Positions 51,609 to 61,732 of a stretch of 64,000 nucleotides of DNA are shown one piece after another; positions within the stretch are counted from its first letter, which is position 1; every line of letters starts with the position of its first letter. Both the position numbers and the translations under genes were made by a program. The DNA is from Chromobacterium violaceum ATCC 12472 (GTDB lineage Bacteria; Pseudomonadota; Gammaproteobacteria; Burkholderiales; Chromobacteriaceae): positions 3,791,752 to 3,855,751 of the forward strand of contig NC_005085.1 of the NCBI RefSeq assembly GCF_000007705.1, written 5' to 3'. The notes beneath the pieces were generated by a model that saw only the letters and a program-made list of their open reading frames with translations, was not told where the DNA came from and did not search any database.

Positions 51609-52748
51609 TTATCCCAGATTCAGCATCGCCAGGCGGCCGTCGCGTCCCTGTACCAGGGCGGAGGAGCCGAGCGACACCGGTTGATTGACCGGTCCGGTGG
51701 TGCCGATCTTGTTGCGTCCGACGATGCCTCCGCTCTCGTTGGACAGCAGATGGGCATAGCCCTCGCCGTCCACCACCAGCACGAAACGCCCGATCATCGC
51801 GGGACCGGAAACGTCGCGGTATTTGAGGTCGTCGTTTTTCCATACATTGCGGCCGCTCTGGCGATCATACGCCCAGATCGATCCGTCTTCCGCCGTCACG
51901 TAGACATTGCGGGCGTCCACCGCCACGCCGCGGCTGGAGGACACTTCGCGCCCCCATTGCAGGCTGCCGCTGCGGGCGTCGAAGCACGCGACGCGGCCCT
52001 GGTAGGCCACCGCGCACACTTGGCCGCCGTCGAAAGCCGGCCGGCTGGTGACGTCGGTGACGCGCTCCAGCTCGGTGGCGCCGCGCGGCGTGGCCACCGC
52101 GCCCTGCCAGATGGTGTTGCCGGTAAGCGGATTGACGATGTCGACGCGGCCGCCGGCCTGCCCCACCATCACCGCCTCCTTGCCCACCGCCTGCATCGAG
52201 CCGTTGTTGCGCACGGTCAGCTGCGGCAGCACGTTCACCACCGACCATTGCTGCTTGCCGTCGGCCAGGCTGAAGCCGGTCAGGCGGGCGTCGTTGGTGC
52301 GGACCACGACGATGTCGCCGGCGATCTGCGGCGCTTCCAGCATCAGGCTGGTCAGCGGCTGTTCCCACAGGATCTTGCCGCTGGTGCGATTGACGGCCAG
52401 CAGCTTGGCGTCCTGGCTGCCGACCAGCACGGTGTCGCCGCTGACGGCCACCCCGCTGGCCAGCCCGCGCTTCAGCGCCACGTCGGACTGCACGCGGCCG
52501 GACAGCGCGTCCACGCTGCGGATGCGGCCGTCGGCGTCGGCGGTCACCACATTGCCGTTGGCGTAGACCGGCAGGAAGCTGGCGGCCGGCGCGGCCTGCT
52601 GCAGCGTCCATTTGACGTCCAGCGCCTGCAGCGGCTTGATCGCCGCCAGCGGGGTCGGCTGGAACTGGGTGGAGCCCTCGAACCAGCTGGCGCAGCCGGC
52701 CAGCAGCAGCGAGGACGTCAGGGCGGTAAGCAACAGATGGCGGCGCAT
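51609..52748 (-). CDS. bamB: Outer-membrane assembly lipoprotein BamB
   Basis: A 379-aa lipoprotein of the Bam complex. Lipobox LLLAGC near residue 19; then repeated PQQ-like beta-propeller blades (VDALSGRVQSDVALK, VNRTSGKILWEQPL, VNPLTGNTIWQGAV, FDARSGSLQWGREV, YDRQSGRNVWKND). It scaffolds BamA at the inner face of the outer membrane. ATG chosen at MRRHLLLTALTSS since the frame otherwise runs into the TPR gene. Four nt separate it from that gene. Confidence 0.95.
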   Translation of the reverse strand: MRRHLLLTALTSSLLLAGCASWFEGSTQFQPTPLAAIKPLQALDVKWTLQQAAPAASFLPVYANGNVVTADADGRIRSVDALSGRVQSDVALKRGLASGVAVSGDTVLVGSQDAKLLAVNRTSGKILWEQPLTSLMLEAPQIAGDIVVVRTNDARLTGFSLADGKQQWSVVNVLPQLTVRNNGSMQAVGKEAVMVGQAGGRVDIVNPLTGNTIWQGAVATPRGATELERVTDVTSRPAFDGGQVCAVAYQGRVACFDARSGSLQWGREVSSSRGVAVDARNVYVTAEDGSIWAYDRQSGRNVWKNDDLKYRDVSGPAMIGRFVLVVDGEGYAHLLSNESGGIVGRNKIGTTGPVNQPVSLGSSALVQGRDGRLAMLNLG

Positions 52749-52752
52749 GCGG

Positions 52753-53382
52753 TCAGCCTCCCAGCGCGTCGAGCTTGGTTTGCACCAGCTGGCGATTCGG
52801 GCTTTCGCCCTGCATCTTGGCCAGCGCGGCCTTGTAGGCGTCGCGCGCGCCGTTGCTGTCGCCCTTGGCGACGAACACATCGCCCTTCAGCTCCAGAAAC
52901 TCGGCGTCGAACGCGGCCGGGTGGGCCTGATTCAGTTCGCCGATCGCGCCGTCGAACTTCTTCTGGTCCAGCAGCAACGAGGCCAGGCGCAAGCGGGCGA
53001 TCGCCTGCAGCTCCTCGTCCTTGCCGTTCTTCAACACCCATTCCAGCTGGCTCGCGGCCAGCGCCGGATCATTCTTGTCGAAGGCGGCCTTGGCCAGCAC
53101 CAGCGCGGCGCGGCTGGCGTAGAGGGTGCCGGCGTATTCGCCCTGCAGCTGCTGGGCAGCGGATTTCAGCTTGGCGATGTCCTTGGCGGCCACCGCGTCG
53201 TCGACGGCCTCATAGGCGGCGGCGGCCTTCTCGGACTGGCCGCGCTGGTACATGCCGTAGGCCTTGTAGCCCAGGTAGCCCAGGCTGACGGCCAGCACGG
53301 CGCCGCCGATCAGCTTGCCCCACTGCTGCCAGAATGCCTTCAGAGAATCGATCTGTTCCTGTTCCTGCAAGTCGAACGCCAT
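52753..53382 (-). CDS. yfgM: YfgM-type TPR membrane protein
   Basis: A 209-aa protein with one TM segment about 22-43 (GKLIGGAVLAVSLGYLGYKAY) and a periplasmic TPR-like helical domain (residues 70-205). YfgM interacts with PpiD and the SecYEG translocon in E. coli. ATG preceded by GGAAGGGGGAAC. It keeps the conserved hisS-yfgM-bamB-der order. Confidence 0.9.
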   Translation of the reverse strand: MAFDLQEQEQIDSLKAFWQQWGKLIGGAVLAVSLGYLGYKAYGMYQRGQSEKAAAAYEAVDDAVAAKDIAKLKSAAQQLQGEYAGTLYASRAALVLAKAAFDKNDPALAASQLEWVLKNGKDEELQAIARLRLASLLLDQKKFDGAIGELNQAHPAAFDAEFLELKGDVFVAKGDSNGARDAYKAALAKMQGESPNRQLVQTKLDALGG

Positions 53383-53399
53383 CGCGTTCCCCCTTCCTA

Positions 53400-54671
53400 T
53401 CAAGCTTTCAGAGTGGCGAGGGTGGCCAGAACCGCATCGGCCGCCACGGTCTGCTGGGCGACGTCGGCGCGCAGCGCCTTCACCACCACCTGACCGGCCT
53501 GGATTTCGTTTTCGCCGACGATCAGCGCGAATTCCGCGCCGCTGCCGTCGGCCTTTTTCATCTGCGACTTGAAGCTGGCCTCGCCCAGGTGCTGCACCAC
53601 CGAATAGCCGGCGGCGCGCAGGGTTTGAGCCAGTTTCATCGAGTACAGGCCGGCGCCCTCGCCCTGGTTGACCAGAAACACGTCGACGCTGCGCTGCGCC
53701 GGCAGCAGGCCCTTGTCCTGCAGCAACAGCAGCACGCGCTCCATGCCCATGCCGAAGCCGATGCCCGACGCGGCCTTGCCGCCCAGCTGCTCGATCAGGC
53801 CGTCGTAACGGCCGCCGGCGCAGATGGTGCCCTGGGCGCCCAGCTCGGAGGTCACCCACTCGAACACCGAGCGGTTGTAGTAGTCGAGGCCGCGCACCAG
53901 GCGCGGATTCTCGATGTACTCGATGCCCAGCGCGGCGATCATCGCCTTCCAGCCCTCGTAATGGGCGCGCGACTCCTCGCCCAGGTAGTCGGACAGCTTG
54001 GGCGCGGCGTTGGCCATTTCCTGCAAGGCCGGGTTCTTGGTGTCCAGCACGCGCAGCGGGTTGGTGTGCATCCGGCGCTTGCCGTCCTCGTCCAGGATGT
54101 CGACGTGGCGTTCCAGGTAGGCGATCAGCGCCTCGCGGTGGGCGGCGCGCTCTTCGGCGTTGCCCAGCGAGTTGATCTCCAGCCGCACATACTGGCTGAT
54201 GCCAAGGCGGCGCCAGAGGTCGGCGGTCATCGCGATGATTTCCGCGTCGATGTCCGGACCGGCCAGGCCCAGCGCCTCCACGCCCACCTGGTGGAATTGG
54301 CGGTAGCGGCCCTTCTGCGGGCGCTCGTGGCGGTACATCGGGCCCATGTACCACAGCTTGGGCGTGGCGTTGTACAGCAGATTATGCTCGACCACCGCGC
54401 GCAGCGTGCCGGCGGTGCCTTCCGGGCGCAGCGTCAGGCTGTCGCCGTTCAGGCTGTCGACGAAGGTGTACATTTCCTTCTCGACGATGTCGGTCACTTC
54501 GCCGATGGAACGCACGAACAGCGGCGTGCCTTCGACGATGGGGGTGCGGATGTTCTGGTAGCCGTAGTCGGCCAGCAGCTTGCGCAGCGCCTCTTCAAAG
54601 TATTCCCACTGGTAGGATTCGGCCGGCAGCACATCGTTCATGCCTTTGACCGCTTGGTATTTCTGAGCCAT
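53400..54671 (-). CDS. hisS: Histidyl-tRNA synthetase
   Basis: A 423-aa class II synthetase. [16 protein letters not shown], motif 2 [48 protein letters not shown] (motif 3 [11 protein letters not shown]) and the C-terminal anticodon-binding domain are all present. Distinct from the HisRS-like HisZ at 45264-46415. Confidence 0.97.
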
Positions 54672-54706
54672 TGCTATCTTCTTGTATCAGCTGGATTCTG
54701 TTTCCG

Positions 54707-55990
54707 TCAGGCCTTCACCGGCCGGATCGGAATCGTGCGGCTGGCGACCTCGCGGCGCTTGGCCCCGCCCTCGCCATAACGCGTTTTCACATAGTTGTCG
54801 ACGATGGCGGTGAATTCCGCCGGAATGTTATCGCCCTTCAGCGTCACATCCTTCTGGCCGTCCACGTAGACCGGCGCCACCGGCACTTCGCCGGTGCCAG
54901 GCAACGAAATGCCGATGTCGGCCAGCTTGGACTCGCCCGGACCGTTGACCACGCAGCCCATCACCGCCACCTTCATGTCTTCGACGCCCGGATACTGCAG
55001 CCGCCACACCGGCATCCGCTCGCGCAGATAGCTCTGGATATGATCGGCCAGCTCCTGGAAGAAGGTGCTGGTGGTGCGGCCGCAGCCCGGACAGGCGGTG
55101 ACCAGCGGCGTGAAGCTGCGCAGGCCCATGGTCTGCAGCAACTCCTGCGCGACCACCACCTCCTTGGTGCGCGCCTCGCCCGGCTGCGGCGTCAGCGAGA
55201 TGCGGATGGTGTCGCCTATGCCTTCCTGCAACAACACGGCCAGCGCGGCGCTGGAGGCGACGATGCCCTTGCTGCCCATGCCGGCCTCGGTCAGGCCCAG
55301 GTGCAGCGGGTAGTCGCAGCGACCGCCGAGCTCGCGGTAGACGCTGATCAGGTCCTGCACATTGCTGACCTTGCACGACAGGATGATGTTGTCGGGCGAC
55401 AGGCCGATTTCCACCGCTTTCTCCGCCGACTCCAGCGCCGACACGATCAGCGCCTCCTGCATCAGCTTGGGCAGCGGCAGCGGGTTGGCTGCGCGGTTGT
55501 TGGCGTCCATCATCCGCGCCAGCAGCGCCTGGTCCAGGCTGCCCCAGTTGACGCCGATGCGGACGGCCTTGTCGTGCTCCATCGCGGTGCGGATCATGAA
55601 GGCGAACTTGTCGTCGCCCTTGGCGCCCTTGCCGACGTTGCCCGGATTGATCCGGTACTTGGCCAGCGCCCGCGCGCAGTCCGGGAACTCCTTCAGCAGC
55701 CGATCGCCGTTGAAGTGGAAATCGCCGACCAGGGGCACGTCGCAGCCCAGGTCGTCCAGCCGCTGGCGGATCTCCGCCACCCGCGCCGCGGCTTCCGGCG
55801 AGTTGACGGTGATGCGCACCACCTCGGAGCCGGCCTGCGCCAGCTGGTATACCTGTTCGGCCGTGCCCGCCGCGTCGGCGGTGTCGGTATTGGTCATGGA
55901 CTGCACCATCACCGGCGCGTCCGATCCCACCAAAACATGCCCCACCCGCACCAGGCGGGTGGGGCGGCGCGCGATGTTCACGCTATCCAT
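54707..55990 (-). CDS. ispG: 4-hydroxy-3-methylbut-2-enyl diphosphate synthase IspG
   Basis: A 427-aa iron-sulfur enzyme of the MEP isoprenoid pathway. [15 protein letters not shown] and [10 protein letters not shown] at the N-terminus; C-terminal [4Fe-4S] ligands in [13 protein letters not shown] and [10 protein letters not shown]. Longer than the E. coli enzyme (372 aa), mainly through a mid-chain insert, as in other betaproteobacteria. hisS follows after 35 nt. Confidence 0.96.
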   Translation of the reverse strand: MDSVNIARRPTRLVRVGHVLVGSDAPVMVQSMTNTDTADAAGTAEQVYQLAQAGSEVVRITVNSPEAAARVAEIRQRLDDLGCDVPLVGDFHFNGDRLLKEFPDCARALAKYRINPGNVGKGAKGDDKFAFMIRTAMEHDKAVRIGVNWGSLDQALLARMMDANNRAANPLPLPKLMQEALIVSALESAEKAVEIGLSPDNIILSCKVSNVQDLISVYRELGGRCDYPLHLGLTEAGMGSKGIVASSAALAVLLQEGIGDTIRISLTPQPGEARTKEVVVAQELLQTMGLRSFTPLVTACPGCGRTTSTFFQELADHIQSYLRERMPVWRLQYPGVEDMKVAVMGCVVNGPGESKLADIGISLPGTGEVPVAPVYVDGQKDVTLKGDNIPAEFTAIVDNYVKTRYGEGGAKRREVASRTIPIRPVKA

Positions 55991-56003
55991 TCGCTACCCT
56001 GCA

Positions 56004-56939
56004 TCACTTGAGTTGAATCTTGGCGGTGGTGCCCTTGATCTTGTCGGCCAGGTCCACCGGCTTGCCGTTGTAGCTCAGCTCCACCTGGCTGGCGTTGCCT
56101 ATCACCACCTTGAACGGCGCGGTGCCGGTCACCTCGGCCGGATCGCCCGGCTGCATCACCTTGTAAATCAGCCTGCGGCCGTCGGCGTCCTGCACCGATA
56201 CCCAGGCCGCGTCCTTGACGTTGACGCTGACCTTGTCCGTGCCCTGCGACTGCGGCGCGCTGGCTGGCTGCGCCTTGGCCGCCTTGGCCGGAGCGCTCGC
56301 CACAGGCTTGGCTGCGGCTTGGGCGGCGGATGCGGCCGGCTTCGCCGCGGCCGCAGTCGGAACGGAGGCCGGCCTAGCGGCCTGAACCGGCTTGGCCGGC
56401 TCGGAAGCGGCTGCCGCGCTGGCGGCCGGCGCGGACGACTGCTCGGTCAGCATCGGCGCCAGTTCGTTGGCCGCATGCTCGGCCGGCTTCTCCGGAGAAC
56501 TGTCGCGGCTGGCATACCAGTAACCGCCGCCCGCCACCGCCGCGGCCAGCAACAGCAGGATCACCCACTTGCCTCCGCCCCCGGAAACCTCCTCGACGGC
56601 TTCCGCCGGTTCAGGCGCCTGTTCGCGCGCCGCCGTGCCCTTGACCAGATTGGCCACGTCATTGACCGCAGACGGGAAATGCTGCTCCAGCGCCTTCATC
56701 AGCGGCTCGGGATCCACCTCCAGAAACCTGGCGTAATTGCGAACAAAACCGCGGACAAAGGTGGCGCCTGGCAACGCGTCGAAATCGTCGCGCTCTATCG
56801 CCTCCAGCTGCCTGAGAGACAGTTTCAGCCTGTCCGCTACCTCCCCCAGGCCCAAACCGGCCGCCTCGCGAGCGGCTTTCAAGGTGGCGCCGATGTCGCC
56901 GTGCCCCGGCGCGTCATGATATTCGTGTTTTTCTTCCAT
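56004..56939 (-). CDS. rodZ: RodZ-like cytoskeletal/cell-shape protein
   Basis: A 311-aa protein with an N-terminal Cro/CI-type HTH about 15-85 (GATLKAAREAAGLGLGEVADRLKLS), a single TM near 128-146 (KWVILLLLAAAVAGGG), an Ala/Pro-rich linker and a C-terminal DUF4115 beta domain about 240-311 (AWVSVQDADGRRLIYKVMQPGD). RodZ links MreB to the cell wall machinery. Lies between pilW and ispG, 2 nt from pilW. Confidence 0.93.
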   Translation of the reverse strand: MEEKHEYHDAPGHGDIGATLKAAREAAGLGLGEVADRLKLSLRQLEAIERDDFDALPGATFVRGFVRNYARFLEVDPEPLMKALEQHFPSAVNDVANLVKGTAAREQAPEPAEAVEEVSGGGGKWVILLLLAAAVAGGGYWYASRDSSPEKPAEHAANELAPMLTEQSSAPAASAAAASEPAKPVQAARPASVPTAAAAKPAASAAQAAAKPVASAPAKAAKAQPASAPQSQGTDKVSVNVKDAAWVSVQDADGRRLIYKVMQPGDPAEVTGTAPFKVVIGNASQVELSYNGKPVDLADKIKGTTAKIQLK

Positions 56940-56941
56940 CC

Positions 56942-57694
56942 TCAGCTTCCACTCAACAGCAGTTGTGTTTCCCTAGAGTCCGGAAACCGGTTCTTTAGTT
57001 CATTTCCGCACGCGCGCTCCAGCGCGGCGTTACCGGTTTTGCGGGCGATCCTGGCGCCCAGCCACAGCTCGGCGGCGCCCAGGCCGTTCATTCCGCCGCC
57101 GCTGCGCAGCCGTTCGAAATAGAACGCCGCCAACTTGGCATTGCCCAGGCCCAGTTGCATTTCTGCCAGTTCGCTCAAGGCGGGCGCGTAATTCGGCGCC
57201 ACGCGCAAGGCGCTCAGCAAATAGTCGTTCGCCTGGTCGGTCCGCCCCAGCTTGGCGCTGCAACGGCCGAGGTTCAGATACGCCGATTGCGGCGAATCAT
57301 ACAACGGGTTGGCCAGCGCTTTCTGGAACAAAGCCAGCGAATCCTGCGGCCGTCCATGCTCGCACAGGAACAGGCCGTAATTATTGTTGACCTGCGGGTT
57401 GGCCGGATCCAGCTTCAATGCCTGCTGGTAGTCCTGCTCCGCCTTGTCGTCCATCTGCAGCAGGCCCAGCACGTAGGCTCGGCTCAGGTAGCCGGTGATG
57501 TAGGCGGGATCCGCCTGGACCGCCTGGTTGGCGTTGTCCAGCGCGGACTTCAGATTGCCTATCCTGGAGTACTCCACCGCCAGCTGGCTGCGGATCCTCG
57601 CCACTTCCGACGGATTGCTGCCATCCGCCGCGGCGGGGGCGATTACGCCAAATGCCAACAGCCATCCAGCCAATCTCCCCCGCCATGACGTCAT
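56942..57694 (-). CDS. pilW: Type IV pilus biogenesis TPR protein PilW/PilF
   Basis: A 250-aa exported TPR protein with a signal peptide about 1-23 ([13 protein letters not shown]), then four to six TPR units ([64 protein letters not shown]). PilF/PilW pilots the secretin PilQ. It has no obvious lipobox Cys. The start [10 protein letters not shown] overlaps the end of rlmN by 4 nt (ATGA). Confidence 0.92.
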   Translation of the reverse strand: MTSWRGRLAGWLLAFGVIAPAAADGSNPSEVARIRSQLAVEYSRIGNLKSALDNANQAVQADPAYITGYLSRAYVLGLLQMDDKAEQDYQQALKLDPANPQVNNNYGLFLCEHGRPQDSLALFQKALANPLYDSPQSAYLNLGRCSAKLGRTDQANDYLLSALRVAPNYAPALSELAEMQLGLGNAKLAAFYFERLRSGGGMNGLGAAELWLGARIARKTGNAALERACGNELKNRFPDSRETQLLLSGS

Positions 57695-58785
57695 GATTTC
57701 CTGTCCTCTATGATCTGCGTCCACTTGGCCTGGCGCCGCGTCTTGTCCTGCACCTGGCCGGCCAGCTGGCCGCAGGCCGCGTCGATATCGTCGCCGCGGG
57801 TCTTGCGCACGGTCACCACGTAACCTTGTTCTTGCAGAATTTCACGGAAAATGCGAATCGCGTTGTTGCTGGAACGATCATAACCCGAGTTGGGGAAAGG
57901 ATTGAACGGGATCAGGTTGAACTTGCAGGGCACGTCCCGCACCAGCTCCAGCAGCTGGCGAGCATGTTCCGGCCTATCGTTGACCCCGTCAAGCATCACA
58001 TATTCAAAGGTGATGAAATCGCGCGGTGCCTTTTCCAGGTAGCGGCGACAGGCCGCCATCAGCTCCGACAGCGGATATTTCTTGTTGATCGGCACGATCA
58101 CGTCGCGGATCGCGTCGTTCGGCGCGTGCAGCGACACCGCCAGCGCCACCGGGCACTCCTCGCGCAACCGGTCCATTTGCGGCACCAGGCCGGAGGTGGA
58201 CAGCGTCACGCGGCGGCGGGACAGGCCGTAGCCGTGGTCGTCCAGCATGATCTGCATCGCGCTGACCACGTTGTCGAAGTTGGCCAGGGGCTCGCCCATG
58301 CCCATCATCACCACGTTCGACACCACGCGCTCGTTCTTGGGCGTCACGCCCATCGCCTTGTTCGCCCACCACAGCTGGCCGATGATCTCGGCGGTGGACA
58401 GGTTGCGGTTGAATCCCTGGCGGCCGGTGGAGCAGAAGGTGCACTCCAGCGCGCAGCCCACCTGGGATGACACGCACAAGGTGCCGCGATCGTCTTCCGG
58501 AATGAAGACGGTTTCCACACCGTTGCCGGTGCCGACATCGAGCAGCCACTTGCGGGTGCCATCACTGGACGCCTGCCCGGTCATCAGCGACGGCACGCGC
58601 ACTTCGGCGCGCTCGTGCAGCTTGGCGCGCAGGCTCTTGGCGAGGTCGGTCATCGCGTCGAAATCGTCTTCGGCCATCTGGTGCATCCAACGCATCACTT
58701 GCTTGGCGCGGAACGGCTTCTCGCCCATCTCCGCGAAGTGCTGCGTCAGCTGGTCCAGATTGAAGTCGAGCAGGTTGGTTTTCAT
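57691..58785 (-). CDS. rlmN: rRNA/tRNA adenine C2-methyltransferase RlmN
   Basis: A 364-aa radical SAM methyltransferase of A2503 in 23S rRNA and A37 of some tRNAs. Cluster motif [34 protein letters not shown], and catalytic Cys in the C-terminal [14 protein letters not shown]. The start [12 protein letters not shown] follows AGGATTGC. 66 nt after ndk. Confidence 0.96.
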   Translation of the reverse strand: MKTNLLDFNLDQLTQHFAEMGEKPFRAKQVMRWMHQMAEDDFDAMTDLAKSLRAKLHERAEVRVPSLMTGQASSDGTRKWLLDVGTGNGVETVFIPEDDRGTLCVSSQVGCALECTFCSTGRQGFNRNLSTAEIIGQLWWANKAMGVTPKNERVVSNVVMMGMGEPLANFDNVVSAMQIMLDDHGYGLSRRRVTLSTSGLVPQMDRLREECPVALAVSLHAPNDAIRDVIVPINKKYPLSELMAACRRYLEKAPRDFITFEYVMLDGVNDRPEHARQLLELVRDVPCKFNLIPFNPFPNSGYDRSSNNAIRIFREILQEQGYVVTVRKTRGDDIDAACGQLAGQVQDKTRRQAKWTQIIEDRKS

Positions 58786-58851
58786 GCAATCCTCAACAGG
58801 CAAAAGAGGCCGCCGGCAGCGGCGACCTCCGGTCATTCGACTACTTTTGAA

Positions 58852-59277
58852 TCAGCGGGAGCTGATTTCGGAAGCGGCGAAGAAATAGGCCACTTCGATG
58901 GCAGCGTTTTCCACGCTGTCGGAACCGTGAACGGCGTTGGCGTCGATCGATTCGGCGAAGTCGGCGCGGATGGTGCCGGCTTCAGCTTTCTTCGGATCGG
59001 TGGCGCCCATCAGCTCGCGGTTCTTCAGTACGGCGTTTTCGCCTTCCAGCGCCTGGATCATCACCGGGCCGGAAACCATGAAGTCGACCAGGTCCTTGAA
59101 GAAAGGACGCTCTTTGTGCACGGCGTAGAAGCCTTCGGCTTCGGCGCGGGACAGTTGCTTCATCTTGGCGGCGACGATCTTCAGGCCCGCGGACTCGAAG
59201 CGGTCGTAGATTTTGCCGATCACGTTTTTGGCTACAGCGTCCGGCTTAACGATGGACAAGGTACGTTCGATTGCCAT
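58852..59277 (-). CDS. ndk: Nucleoside diphosphate kinase
   Basis: A 141-aa Ndk, full length. N-terminal [23 protein letters not shown]; active-site His in NAVHGSDS. Balances NTP pools. The first gene of the ndk-rlmN-pilW-rodZ-ispG run; the start is preceded by AGGGAGAATTTAT. Confidence 0.97.
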   Translation of the reverse strand: MAIERTLSIVKPDAVAKNVIGKIYDRFESAGLKIVAAKMKQLSRAEAEGFYAVHKERPFFKDLVDFMVSGPVMIQALEGENAVLKNRELMGATDPKKAEAGTIRADFAESIDANAVHGSDSVENAAIEVAYFFAASEISSR

Positions 59278-59409
59278 ATAAATTCTCCCTAACGACAAGA
59301 CAAGTGGCTAAACTTGAGTATTATGACGCCACTCGGGTTACCCAATTCTGACGAACCCGCTATTTTAGCAGCGTTTTCAATCACGTGCTGCATATTCCGA
59401 TCAGGCACC

Positions 59410-60246
59410 ATGCGCGAACAAAATCAACAGCAGACGCCGTACGACGGCGAAGACGAATCCAACCTCAGCGGCAAGTTGAAAAAGCGGCTCTGGATCGCGG
59501 GCGGCCTGGTCGCCGTGGCGCTGGCAGCCATCCCGCTGATGGACGCGCTGACCAAGCCCAAGGTGGAAATGAGCAGCGACGCGCAAAGCCCCAGCTCCGG
59601 CAAGATCATCAAACCGGCCTCGTCGGCGGATGCCGGCGCCATCGTCGTCCAGGTCGCCCCCGCCAGCTCGCCGATCGCCCAAAGCAGCGCGCCGGCGGCG
59701 GAAACCGCCAATCGCGCGCCGGCCTCTCCCGCCGAAACCAGTCCGGCCGCGCCGGACCTGAGCAAGACGCCGGCCATCGCCAACCAGCAGCCCTCGCATC
59801 GCGCAGCGCCGCCAGCCGCTCACGTCCAGCAACAGGCCGCCGCGCCCCAAGCCCCGGCAGCAAAACCCGCTACGCCCCCATTCAAGGAAGCGCAAGCCAA
59901 GCCGCCGGCGCAGCGCGCCGCCGCGCCGCGCACCGAAACCACAGCTACGCCGCCGCAAAGCGCCGCCCCAACGGAGGCCAGCCCCGCTCCCGCAGCGGCC
60001 GCCCCCAGCCCCGCCAAGGCGGAGCCGGCGGGCAGCTCAGTCGGCTACCAGGTACAGCTGGGCCTGTTCTCCAGCATGAGCAATGCGCAGAAACTGGTGC
60101 GCGACCTGCAGAAACACGGCATCGCTGCCCATACCGTCACTCGCGTGCAGCTGGGGCCGTTCAAGAACCGCGCCGAGGCGGAAGAGGCGATGAAAAAACT
60201 GCGCGAGCTCGGCTACTCTCCACTGCTGGCCGCCGGCGGGCAATAA
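59410..60246 (+). CDS. SPOR-domain peptidoglycan-binding membrane protein
   Basis: A 278-aa protein with a short cytosolic N-terminus (residues 1-27), a TM segment about 28-45 (WIAGGLVAVALAAIPLMDAL), a long Ala/Pro/Thr-rich linker about 50-200, and a C-terminal SPOR domain about 205-278 (YQVQLGLFSSMSNAQKLVRDLQKHGIAA...LGPFKNRAEAEEAMKKLRELGY). Like DedD it should localise to the septum via denuded glycan. Divergent from ndk. Confidence 0.9.
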   Translation: MREQNQQQTPYDGEDESNLSGKLKKRLWIAGGLVAVALAAIPLMDALTKPKVEMSSDAQSPSSGKIIKPASSADAGAIVVQVAPASSPIAQSSAPAAETANRAPASPAETSPAAPDLSKTPAIANQQPSHRAAPPAAHVQQQAAAPQAPAAKPATPPFKEAQAKPPAQRAAAPRTETTATPPQSAAPTEASPAPAAAAPSPAKAEPAGSSVGYQVQLGLFSSMSNAQKLVRDLQKHGIAAHTVTRVQLGPFKNRAEAEEAMKKLRELGYSPLLAAGGQ

Positions 60247-60267
60247 TCCCCCGAACCGCGCAACGAG

Positions 60268-60297
60268 AAAGCCCCAGGCAAAAGCCCGGGGCTTTTT
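60268..60297 (+). terminator. Terminator after the SPOR gene
   Basis: AAGCCCC...GGGGCTT with an inner GGC/GCC pair, followed by TTTTTG. Confidence 0.85.
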
Positions 60298-61029
60298 GCT
60301 GCCCGCCTCGCAGCCTCGGATCCGGGTCGGACGCAGGAGCAAGCCGCGGCGGCTCGACCAAAACAGGACGCCTCGGCGCCGCAAGCCATATGCCCGCCCT
60401 CAAATACCATGGCGCTCACCCGACTCCAAGCCCCGCGAGGAACCCTGCAGCGAGCAGGGAAACAAGCAGGATGAGATGGCGAAATCACTGCAGCCGCCGA
60501 CGGAAAGCCGCCTGAGCCTGCCACTATCCCGCAGCGCCCAGGCGAAATCGAGCACGATGTCCATGATCCGCCGCGTCGCGCCGCGTTTTGCCACCGCGCT
60601 CATGCCATCGCCGCGCGGCACCCTGCCTTCGCCTTTCCAATAGACGGCCAGGCCGGTCAGAAGATCCTCCTCCAACGAGCCCCGAGGCGGATGAGCTTTA
60701 GACATCCTTCAGCCGCGACTGCCGACAGACAAGCAACCCTGACGTGACATGGCAGCTGTTGATGCCTCCGCAATTTTCCCGGCACAACATGCCCAGACGG
60801 CTGGTTACGGGCAGACTTCAAGACGGCGCCGCCCAACGACAGCCCCGCTGCGTTGAGCTTGCCAGCAATGCAGCGATGCCCAAGCTCGAGAAAGCGCTCG
60901 ATGAAATCTCGGAATACCGACGCATCCGCATTCAGCGAACGAGAATCTCGGCTCTTCGCCGGAGCGATCGCCTCGGAACATCCTCGCCCAGACGGATCAA
61001 TGCTGCGCCACCCCGGCCCAACAACCCAG
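60298..61029. other. Region downstream of the endolysin with no confident gene
   Basis: Low coding signal. A minus-strand frame at 60400-60705 (101 aa, starts MSKAHPPRGSLEEDLL) and one at 60657-61094 that overlaps the endolysin could be remnants of spanin or other lysis genes, but neither matches a family I recognise. This is where Rz/Rz1 would normally sit in a phage lysis cassette. Confidence 0.4.
60400..60705 (-). CDS. Hypothetical protein, doubtful
   Basis: A 101-aa frame starting MSKAHPPRGSLEEDLLTGL. The first 60 residues have plausible amphipathic composition (RRIMDIVLDFAWALRDSGRLRRLS); the rest is Ser/Gly/Cys-rich. No ribosome site was established and no family recognised. It lies downstream of the endolysin gene on the same strand. 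Confidence 0.25.
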   Translation of the reverse strand: MSKAHPPRGSLEEDLLTGLAVYWKGEGRVPRGDGMSAVAKRGATRRIMDIVLDFAWALRDSGRLRRLSVGGCSDFAISSCLFPCSLQGSSRGLESGERHGI

Positions 61030-61413
61030 TCACGGATAATACACTCGCGGCAATTCAAAATGCGGGCCATCCCTGAAGTTCTTCCAATCTCCACCCCACA
61101 CGATTGGAATTTTCAATTCCGAAGCAGCCTTCTTCATGGCAAGCCCCACCTCTTCAAATGCAGGCCAATTTTCCCAAGGAATAGCGCCATCCATCCATGG
61201 AGCCAAGTCAATCGCATGCCCCGTCAGATGACGGCTATTCATCGTGCGGCTTGCTCCTTGCCCAACCAACTCTTTTTGGCGAATGATGCTGCGCACCCCC
61301 TCGATGACAATGAAGTCCAAACTGGCGATTGCCTTTGCCCTTCTCGCCACCATGACCAAATCCACATGCACGCCGACCAAAAGCTCCTCGCTGCGCTTGC
61401 CAAAACATGACAT
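61030..61413 (-). CDS. Phage-type endolysin, M15 L-Ala-D-Glu peptidase family
   Basis: A 127-aa peptidoglycan endopeptidase. It begins MSCFGKRSEELLVGVH, with the M15 zinc motifs SRHLTGHAID (His and Asp ligands) and GPHFELP (catalytic/ligand His) intact, plus VWGGDWKNF. These small enzymes cut peptide stems in phage lysis; the same family includes ChiX of the Serratia chitinase secretion (type X) system. No signal peptide, so it needs a holin. It follows the holin gene by 10 nt, with GGGGGTGTC before its ATG. Confidence 0.92.
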   Translation of the reverse strand: MSCFGKRSEELLVGVHVDLVMVARRAKAIASLDFIVIEGVRSIIRQKELVGQGASRTMNSRHLTGHAIDLAPWMDGAIPWENWPAFEEVGLAMKKAASELKIPIVWGGDWKNFRDGPHFELPRVYYP

Positions 61414-61423
61414 GACACCCCCA

Positions 61424-61729
61424 TCATTTAGCAGCCATACTAAGAATTTTCTGCCAAATATAACTTAACGCGGTATTGCCCATCGCGCCAAACAAGCCTG
61501 CGATTGCCAAGGTGATGTAGTAGCTTCTTTCGCTCTCGAAGCCAAGCAATCCTCCAAGCAGGCCTGTAAAACCCGACACAATCACTTGACTGAAGACACC
61601 AAAAATATTCCATTTTTTCTGCCTCCCCTGCACATCTATGATATAACGCACCACACCGCCCCAAGCAGAAAACCCGCCAATCAGCGCCCAAGTAAAAATT
61701 TGAGCATCACTAGGCTTTATGAATCCCAT
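61424..61729 (-). CDS. Phage holin, LydA/holin superfamily III-like
   Basis: A 101-aa membrane protein with about three hydrophobic segments: FTWALIGGFSAWGGVVRYII, VFSQVIVSGFTGLLGGLLGF and YYITLAIAGLFGAMGNTALSYI, resembling LydA-type holins. Two adjacent ATGs exist (61732 and 61729); the second has better spacing from GGAG. It forms membrane holes that release the endolysin encoded just downstream. Codons are visibly less GC-rich than in housekeeping neighbours, consistent with phage origin. Confidence 0.85.
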   Translation of the reverse strand: MGFIKPSDAQIFTWALIGGFSAWGGVVRYIIDVQGRQKKWNIFGVFSQVIVSGFTGLLGGLLGFESERSYYITLAIAGLFGAMGNTALSYIWQKILSMAAK

Positions 61730-61732
61730 CAT

